Assembly: GCF_037201965.1 (NCBI RefSeq)
Contig: NZ_CP147518.1
Span: forward strand, 7,619,001 to 7,683,000
Origin: Spirosoma sp. SC4-14
GTDB taxonomy: Bacteria > Bacteroidota > Bacteroidia > Cytophagales > Spirosomataceae
Length of the DNA stretch: 64,000 bases
Direction: 5' to 3'
In this document: piece by piece, positions 59,105 to 64,000 of the stretch
Position numbering within the stretch: the stretch's first letter is position 1
Layout: each line of letters begins with the position of its first letter
Program-made: the position numbers and the translations under genes
The notes under the pieces: model-generated
Databases searched by the model: none
Told to the model about the DNA's origin: nothing
What the model saw: the letters and a program-made list of their open reading frames with translations, nothing else

Positions 59105-61287
59105 GCAACAAACTGACACAAACAGCCATTGATCGCCGGGGTTTTCTGAAAGCGGCCGGTTTAACAGGTGCCGCTTTTGCGCTGGGTTTGCCCGCATCAT
59201 CACAGGCAATTGCCGGACCCGTATTGAATGTGAGTGGTTTGCCCGAATCGGTCGAACTAACGCCCTTTGTGTTGATCGAAAAATCGGGACGCATCACCAT
59301 TATGAACCCCCGGCCCGAAATTGGCCAGGGTACCTACCAATCGGTTCCAGCGCTAATTGCTGAAGAGCTGGAAGTTTCGCTCGACAACGTAGTTATTAAA
59401 CAGACCGGAGGTGAAACCAGGTACGGGGGCTTATGGTCGCAGGCAGTTGGTGGTAGTGGTTCCATTCGGGGTGGCTACACGCAAATGCGGAAAGTAGGTG
59501 CTTCGGCCCGCGATATGCTTATTACGGCTGCCAGCCAGCGGTGGAACGTGCCTGCCGACGAATGCTACGCGAAGGAAGCAACAATTATTCACCGACCAAC
59601 GGGCAAAAAACTAACGTATGGCGAACTGGCCGACATAGCCGCAAAGCTCGATGTCCCGAAAGATCCGAAACTAAAAGATCCGACCGATTTTAATATTCTG
59701 GGTAAACCAGCCCCTCGTCCCGACACACCGCTGAAAGTGACCGGACAGGCTATGTTTGGCATCGATGCCAAGGCTCCCGGCATGGTTTACGCATCTATCG
59801 AGCGTTGCCCCGTGTTTGGCAGTAAGCTTGTTCGTTTCGATACGGCACAGACACTGAAGGTAAACGGTGTTAAACAGGTGGTTAAGGTTGAGCGCGTAGT
59901 TGGCAAAAATCGATACGAAGGTGTAGCCGTTGTTGCCGATACCTACTGGGCTGCGCTCAAAGGCCGAAAAGCCCTGAAAGTGCAGTGGGATCATCAGGGC
60001 AACGATTCATTCAATAGTGCTGCCTTTGAAAACCGGCTACGCGAATTAGCGAAAACCGAGGGTGTAGCAGGCCACAGCGCGGGCGATTTTGGCCAGGCAT
60101 TTGCCGATGCGCCAGTAAAACTTGATGCTTTCTATGAAACCCCTATAGTAAGCCATTCAACAATGGAGCCAATGAATGCGCTGGCCCATTACCAATCTGG
60201 CGACAAAATAGAGCTTTGGGTTTCCTCGCAAGGGGGCGATCTGGTGAAAGACGAAGTAGCCAAAGTTCTGAACGTCCCTGCCGACAATATTACCGTTCAT
60301 ATTATGTTCAATGGCGGTGGTTTTGGCCGACGGCTAACCCAGGATTTTGCCACCGAAGCAGCTCTGCTATCAAAAACCATTGGCAAACCCGTTAAGGTTG
60401 TCTGGACTCGCGAAGACGACACAACGCTTGGCCCTTTCCGCCCCATGACCTATTCAGCCATGCGTGGGGCACTGTCGAACGATGGGCAGGCCATAGCCTT
60501 TGAGCATAAAGTAATTTCGCCATCGATCGATGCCACGATGAGCGAAACATTCGACAGAGCCAAACCCGACGGCACCATGCTCGAAGGCACCAACGAGCAG
60601 AAATACGAAATACCGAATCTGAGTACGCGGTATGTTCATGCCGATATTCATATTCCACTCACGTATTGGCGATCGGTCACCAGTTCTACACTGGCTTTTT
60701 CGCACGAGTGCTTTCTGGACGAAATGGCACACAAAGCCGGGAAAGATCCAATGGATTTCCGGCTGGCAATGCTCACCAAAGAGTCAGATACGAAACGCGT
60801 GCTGACCAAACTGAAAGAATTATCGAACTGGGATCAGCCGTTACCGGCCGGAAAAGGACGGGGCGTTGCTCAGTGGGAGTTTTTTGCTGGCCTGGCCGGG
60901 CAGGTTGTTGAGGTCTCGAAAAACAAGAACGGTGGCATAACCGTTGACAAAGTATATTGCGTAATAGACCTCGGAACCGTTGTTAATCCCGATACTGTGA
61001 AGGCTCAGGTTGAAGGCGCTATTGCCATGGCCCTCACAGCCGCCACCAAAGATGGTATAACCTTTAACAAAGGGCAGGCTGTTCAGGCAAATTTCGACCG
61101 GAACCGCATGCTCCGTATTCATGAAATGCCAGCCGTTGAGGTGCATATTCTGGCCGAAGGCGGTCCTACAATAAAAGGCGTTGGAGAGCCTGGGCTACCG
61201 CCATTGGCCCCCGCATTAGCCAATGCTATTTTTGCAGCAACTGGCAAACGTATCCGGCGGTTGCCAGTCGATTTGGAAAAAGTATAA
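59101..61287 (+). CDS. Molybdopterin-binding subunit of an isoquinoline-oxidoreductase-like hydroxylase
   Basis: The 728-residue subunit has a twin-arginine signal (RRGFLKAAG at 12-20), so the enzyme is exported folded with its cofactor. NPRPEIGQGTYQSVPALIAE near 65 and the block FNGGGFGRRLTQDFATEAAL near 402 are typical of the molybdopterin-binding family; the catalytic Glu is expected near the end, where GEPGLPPLAPALANAIFAAT contains GEPGLPP. It lacks a FAD subunit gene, so it is of the isoquinoline 1-oxidoreductase type. It hydroxylates an aldehyde or N-heterocycle; the substrate is unknown. XdhC follows. Confidence 0.9.
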   Translation: MSNKLTQTAIDRRGFLKAAGLTGAAFALGLPASSQAIAGPVLNVSGLPESVELTPFVLIEKSGRITIMNPRPEIGQGTYQSVPALIAEELEVSLDNVVIKQTGGETRYGGLWSQAVGGSGSIRGGYTQMRKVGASARDMLITAASQRWNVPADECYAKEATIIHRPTGKKLTYGELADIAAKLDVPKDPKLKDPTDFNILGKPAPRPDTPLKVTGQAMFGIDAKAPGMVYASIERCPVFGSKLVRFDTAQTLKVNGVKQVVKVERVVGKNRYEGVAVVADTYWAALKGRKALKVQWDHQGNDSFNSAAFENRLRELAKTEGVAGHSAGDFGQAFADAPVKLDAFYETPIVSHSTMEPMNALAHYQSGDKIELWVSSQGGDLVKDEVAKVLNVPADNITVHIMFNGGGFGRRLTQDFATEAALLSKTIGKPVKVVWTREDDTTLGPFRPMTYSAMRGALSNDGQAIAFEHKVISPSIDATMSETFDRAKPDGTMLEGTNEQKYEIPNLSTRYVHADIHIPLTYWRSVTSSTLAFSHECFLDEMAHKAGKDPMDFRLAMLTKESDTKRVLTKLKELSNWDQPLPAGKGRGVAQWEFFAGLAGQVVEVSKNKNGGITVDKVYCVIDLGTVVNPDTVKAQVEGAIAMALTAATKDGITFNKGQAVQANFDRNRMLRIHEMPAVEVHILAEGGPTIKGVGEPGLPPLAPALANAIFAATGKRIRRLPVDLEKV

Positions 61288-61292
61288 ATGAG

Positions 61293-61364
61293 TTTATGGT
61301 TTAAAGTTTATGGTTTCGTTAAGGTCATGAATAGGCGAAGCAACCATAAACTTTAAACCATAAA
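61293..61364. terminator. 23-bp hairpin with heptad-repeat arms
   Basis: Arms 61293-61315 and 61342-61364 are exact reverse complements over 23 bases. Each arm is a run of TTTATGG and TTTAAAG heptads, and the right arm is followed by one more copy of the unit. It begins five bases after the large-subunit stop and lies before xdhC in the same operon direction. Confidence 0.7.
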
Positions 61365-61388
61365 CCATAAATAGGAATACTCAAAACC

Positions 61389-62531
61389 ATGAAAGAAATC
61401 GTCCGTATTGTTGAGGTTTTTGAGCAGATCGACTTCACAAAACGTAAAGCCGCTCTGGCAACTGTTGTGTGGGTAGAAGGATCGTCGTATCGGCGGCCGG
61501 GAGCGCGTATGCTCATTACCGACGATGGCCGATGGGAAGGCGCGATCAGTGGCGGTTGTCTGGAAGGGGATGCATTGCGAAAAGCCCGGCAGGTAATGCT
61601 CGATGGTGCCCCCATTGTGGTTACCTACGATACCATGGACGACGGTGCCAATAGTTTCGGGGTCGGTTTAGGCTGCAACGGAATTATCGACATCCTGATT
61701 GAACCGATCGATCCTAACGATGACCAAAATCCAGTTGCACTTCTGAAAGAGTTCACGCAGAAACGCGATGTTCGGGTTTTGGCTACCGTTATTAACAGTG
61801 ACGAAGCCAGTACGCTCAAACCCGGCCACCGGTTCGTTCTGACCGAGGAAGCAACCAATAGTATACCGAATTGGTTAGCACCAACTATGCATCAGGTACT
61901 CCGTAGTGGTAAACCACTTACGCAGTCATACGCCGTTGCAACCGGATATGCCGATATGTTTCTGGAACGTATCGACCCAGGTATCGAGCTGGTCATTTTT
62001 GGTGCCGGTTACGATGTAATTCCAGTGGCCAAACTAGCCCGCGACCTCGGCTGGCAGGTTACCGTTACCGACGATTGCATCGCTCATTTATCACCGAAAC
62101 GCTTTCCTGTAGCCACCTGCGTTTTATATGCCGACCGCGAAGCCGTTCTCGATCAGCTTACGATTACCAACCGCACAGCCGCCGTGCTGATGTCGCATAA
62201 TTTTCATTACGACAAGGCCGTTTTACAGGCATTGCTTGCTACCGATGTGCCCTATATCGGTATGCTTGGCCCCCGCAAACGTTTCGACAAAATGCAGGCC
62301 GAATTCAAAAAAGACGGCTATCAGTTTTCAGAAATGTCGCTCAATCGCGTACATGCCCCTATTGGCCTTGACATGGGAGCCGAAACGCCCGACGAAATCG
62401 CCCTATCGATTATGGCCGAAATAAAGGCTTTCTTCACAAACGGGTCAGGCGGTTTTCTGAAAGACAAAGATGGTCCCATTCATGAGCGGCTGGTCAGAGC
62501 GCATACAGCCTTTGCCAGCTCTGGCAACTAA
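61389..62531 (+). CDS. xdhC: XdhC-family molybdenum cofactor insertion protein
   Basis: The 380-residue protein prepares and inserts sulfurated molybdenum cofactor into hydroxylases. It has the XdhC_CoxI part, EGSSYRRPGARMLITDDGRW near residue 30 and AISGGCLEGDALRKARQVML, then a Rossmann domain starting LVIFGAGYDVIPVAKLARDL near 200 with a DDCIAHLSPKRFP segment. Its position directly after the molybdopterin subunit suggests it serves that enzyme. It is probably cotranscribed across the hairpin at 61293-61364. Confidence 0.92.
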   Translation: MKEIVRIVEVFEQIDFTKRKAALATVVWVEGSSYRRPGARMLITDDGRWEGAISGGCLEGDALRKARQVMLDGAPIVVTYDTMDDGANSFGVGLGCNGIIDILIEPIDPNDDQNPVALLKEFTQKRDVRVLATVINSDEASTLKPGHRFVLTEEATNSIPNWLAPTMHQVLRSGKPLTQSYAVATGYADMFLERIDPGIELVIFGAGYDVIPVAKLARDLGWQVTVTDDCIAHLSPKRFPVATCVLYADREAVLDQLTITNRTAAVLMSHNFHYDKAVLQALLATDVPYIGMLGPRKRFDKMQAEFKKDGYQFSEMSLNRVHAPIGLDMGAETPDEIALSIMAEIKAFFTNGSGGFLKDKDGPIHERLVRAHTAFASSGN

Positions 62532-62592
62532 TGCTATAGACAAAAGCTATTCATAAGCTCATAAATAGCACTTTAAACTCCTTTTAATGTCG

Positions 62593-62600
62593 TACCTTTG
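62593..62600 (+). promoter_or_regulatory. -7 promoter element of ruvX
   Basis: TACCTTTG matches the consensus exactly. It ends eight bases before the ruvX ATG, so transcription should begin at or next to the start codon and the mRNA would be nearly leaderless. Confidence 0.6.
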
Positions 62601-62608
62601 CGCCCGAA

Positions 62609-63022
62609 ATGGCACGACTCTTAGCAATCGACTATGGCGCAAAGCGAACCGGCATTGCCGTAACCGATCCGTTGCAACTTATTGCATCGGCTTTGGAAAC
62701 GGTGCTATCGCACGAATTGCTCAAGTATCTTAAGACCTACACAGAACGGGAACCAGTTGAAGCGTTTATAGTTGGATTACCCAGACGGCTAGATGGTACC
62801 GATACCGACAACACCCCCCGTGTTCGGAAGTTCGTCGTTCATTTACAGAACGCATTTCCCAATATTCCCGTTTATTGGCATGATGAGCGTTTTACATCGG
62901 CAATGGCACTACAGGCCATGATTGCTGGCGGTAGTAGTAAAAAAGATCGGCGCGAGAAGGGCAACATCGACAAAGTCAGCGCTGCCATTATTCTCCAGTC
63001 ATATATGGAAAGTAAAAAGTAG
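62609..63022 (+). CDS. ruvX: Putative pre-16S rRNA nuclease / Holliday junction resolvase RuvX
   Basis: The 137-residue protein is the RuvX/YqgF family of RNase H-fold nucleases: LLAIDYGAKRTGIAVTDPLQ near residue 4 with the catalytic D8, GLPRRLDGTDTDNTPRVRKF near 57 and VYWHDERFTSAMALQAMIAG near 89 with a second acidic residue. It is full length. The family takes part in 16S rRNA 5' end processing and is essential in many bacteria. It has its own near-leaderless promoter. Confidence 0.94.
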   Translation: MARLLAIDYGAKRTGIAVTDPLQLIASALETVLSHELLKYLKTYTEREPVEAFIVGLPRRLDGTDTDNTPRVRKFVVHLQNAFPNIPVYWHDERFTSAMALQAMIAGGSSKKDRREKGNIDKVSAAIILQSYMESKK

Positions 63023-63113
63023 AACCAGGATTTTCGGGATTCGACAGATTCATCTGATTAGGCACCAGGAAGCAAAATCGTATCAATTTGCTAAATCCTG
63101 AAAATCCAGGTTC
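63022..63113. terminator. 20-bp near-perfect hairpin after ruvX
   Basis: Arms 63022-63041 and 63094-63113 match over 20 bases with one mismatch and one G-T pair, separated by 52 bases. The arms consist of GGATT-like units. The left arm begins on the last base of the ruvX stop codon, and the right arm ends 13 bases before the def ATG. Confidence 0.6.
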
Positions 63114-63126
63114 AGACATTAAAGGT

Positions 63127-63699
63127 ATGATTCTCCCAATAATTGCCTACGGCGACACAGTTTTGCGGAAACGGGCTAAGGAAATAGAACCCGGCAGCAT
63201 CGACGTAAAGAAATTAAGTGAAGATATGTTCGAAACCATGTATGCGGCTTCTGGTATTGGCCTGGCAGCTCCGCAGATTGGTCAGAGCATTCGAATGTTT
63301 GTAGTCGACGGCGAACCGCTCAATGAGGATGAACCGGAAGAAGATATTGATAAAAGCCTGATTGGCTTTAAAAAAGTCTTTATTAATCCTGAAATTATTG
63401 AAGAAGCAGGCGACGACTGGGGCTTTGAAGAGGGCTGTCTTAGTATTCCCGGTATTCGGGGCGAAGTTTTTCGGCCCGAAATTGTGGTAATTCACTACTT
63501 CGATACCGACTGGAACGAACACGAAGAAGAATACGACGGCATGGCCGCCCGCATTATTCAGCACGAATATGACCATCTCGACGGTAAGTTATTTACTGAT
63601 TATCTGCCTCCATTGCGTCGGCAGCTTATCCGGAAAAAACTTTCCGATATTACCAAAGGAAAAACCGACGCCGAGTACCGAATGAAGTTCCCGAAGTGA
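63127..63699 (+). CDS. def: Peptide deformylase
   Basis: The product is 190 residues from ATG 63127; a TTG start 39 bases upstream is in frame but lies inside the hairpin. It removes the formyl group from nascent proteins. Motif 1 is GIGLAAPQIG near residue 43, motif 2 EGCLSIPGIRGEV near 102 with the metal Cys, and motif 3 QHEYDHLDGKLFTDYLP near 147 with the metal-binding His pair and Glu. It is slightly longer than the minimal enzyme owing to an acidic insertion (NEDEPEEDID) after motif 1. Confidence 0.95.
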   Translation: MILPIIAYGDTVLRKRAKEIEPGSIDVKKLSEDMFETMYAASGIGLAAPQIGQSIRMFVVDGEPLNEDEPEEDIDKSLIGFKKVFINPEIIEEAGDDWGFEEGCLSIPGIRGEVFRPEIVVIHYFDTDWNEHEEEYDGMAARIIQHEYDHLDGKLFTDYLPPLRRQLIRKKLSDITKGKTDAEYRMKFPK

Positions 63700-63705
63700 T
63701 AATGA

Positions 63706-63749
63706 GCAGGGATTGTGGGGATGTTCCAGACTATCCCTGCAATCCCTGC
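63706..63749. terminator. 17-bp hairpin with repetitive arms after def
   Basis: GCAGGGATTGTGGGGAT (63706-63722) pairs with ATCCCTGCAATCCCTGC (63733-63749) with two mismatches and a 10-base loop. The arms are built of GGGAT-type units. It begins six bases after the def stop and ends 13 bases before the next ATG. Confidence 0.65.
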
Positions 63750-63762
63750 CATCCCCGCTCTT

Positions 63763-64000
63763 ATGCACATCACCCTCCTCCAGACGAATCTGTACTGGCA
63801 CGATCCGGTAGCGAACCGGGCCATGCTGGAGGAGCATATCTTTTCGTTGCCGGAGCCAACCGATCTGATTGTCTTGCCCGAAATGTTTACGACGGGCTTT
63901 ACGATGGATGCGCCCGCGGTTGCCGAACCGATGAAGCTAACCACATTTCGGTGGCTCAAACAAATGGCTGCACAGACAGGCGCCGTTGTTACGGGTAGTT
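63763..64000 (+). CDS. Nitrilase-superfamily amidase, partial
   Basis: The reading frame from ATG 63763 is open to the window edge and codes for about 79 residues: MHITLLQTNLYWHDPVANRA, then LIVLPEMFTTGFTMDAPAVA, which carries the catalytic Glu of the nitrilase fold (PEMFTTGF), and LKQMAAQTGAVVTGS. The PEMF-TTGF pattern is typical of the omega-amidase/YafV-like branch, which hydrolyses omega-amides such as alpha-ketoglutaramate. The C-terminal two thirds, with the catalytic Cys, lie outside. Confidence 0.8.
   Translation, partial: MHITLLQTNLYWHDPVANRAMLEEHIFSLPEPTDLIVLPEMFTTGFTMDAPAVAEPMKLTTFRWLKQMAAQTGAVVTGS

Overview
The window reads as a chromosomal segment of a Cytophagales bacterium (Bacteroidota), most like Spirosoma or a close relative. 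The grounds are a fused SecDF, a PorZ-like type IX secretion component with a C-terminal sorting domain, an outer-membrane beta-barrel receptor with a CarboxypepD-like N-terminus, a NagB/PIG-L fusion, a CotH/lamin-tail exoprotein, and promoters with the Bacteroidota -7 element TAnnTTTG. The genus is inference from gene content; no rRNA or tRNA gene was seen. No insertion sequence, prophage or CRISPR array was recognised.

Layout. 1-1.8 kb: remnant of an ECF sigma factor, a small membrane protein and an unknown exported protein. 1.9-9.1 kb: housekeeping genes (SecDF, amino-acid permease, TauE/SafE exporter, PdhB). 9.9-18.9 kb: TonB-type outer-membrane protein, a kinase/nucleoside-hydrolase pair that may salvage methylthioadenosine, porZ behind tdk, and a conserved protein of unknown role. 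19-24.7 kb: HhH/beta-barrel secreted protein, a clan GH-D-like glycosidase and a class-A-like serine hydrolase. 24.8-29.3 kb: HipA-like kinase with DUF3037 partner, siderophore-interacting protein behind a palindromic operator, class-C-like serine hydrolase, 3-hydroxyacyl-CoA dehydrogenase. 29.6-37.9 kb: accessory mix (PHP/GDPD fusion, HxlR regulator, LytTR remnant, DUF4143 ATPase, amidohydrolase, Uma2 nuclease-like protein, AraC regulator plus an AraC remnant). 37.9-41.1 kb: thiamin salvage operon thiM-thiE-thiD-tenA under a TPP riboswitch. 41.1-56.7 kb: hydrolase, acetyltransferase, M16 peptidase, DUF5009 membrane protein, a putative conflict-type effector, NagB-PIG-L, a dehydrogenase, CotH exoprotein and a NrtR-like Nudix regulator. 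56.8-64 kb: esterase, a two-subunit molybdenum hydroxylase with XdhC, ruvX, def and the start of a nitrilase-family amidase.

The most distinctive non-genic signal is a set of long, nearly perfect inverted repeats in gene spacers, many starting within about 20 bases of a stop codon. In several of them each arm is built of short degenerate tandem repeats. One arm of the hairpin between thiE and thiD encodes the last residues and stop codon of ThiE. The best candidate for an undescribed biological system is the single-gene TIR/deoxyribosyltransferase-like protein at about 47.7-48.5 kb, whose start region carries nested palindromes. The HipA-like kinase/DUF3037 pair is second.
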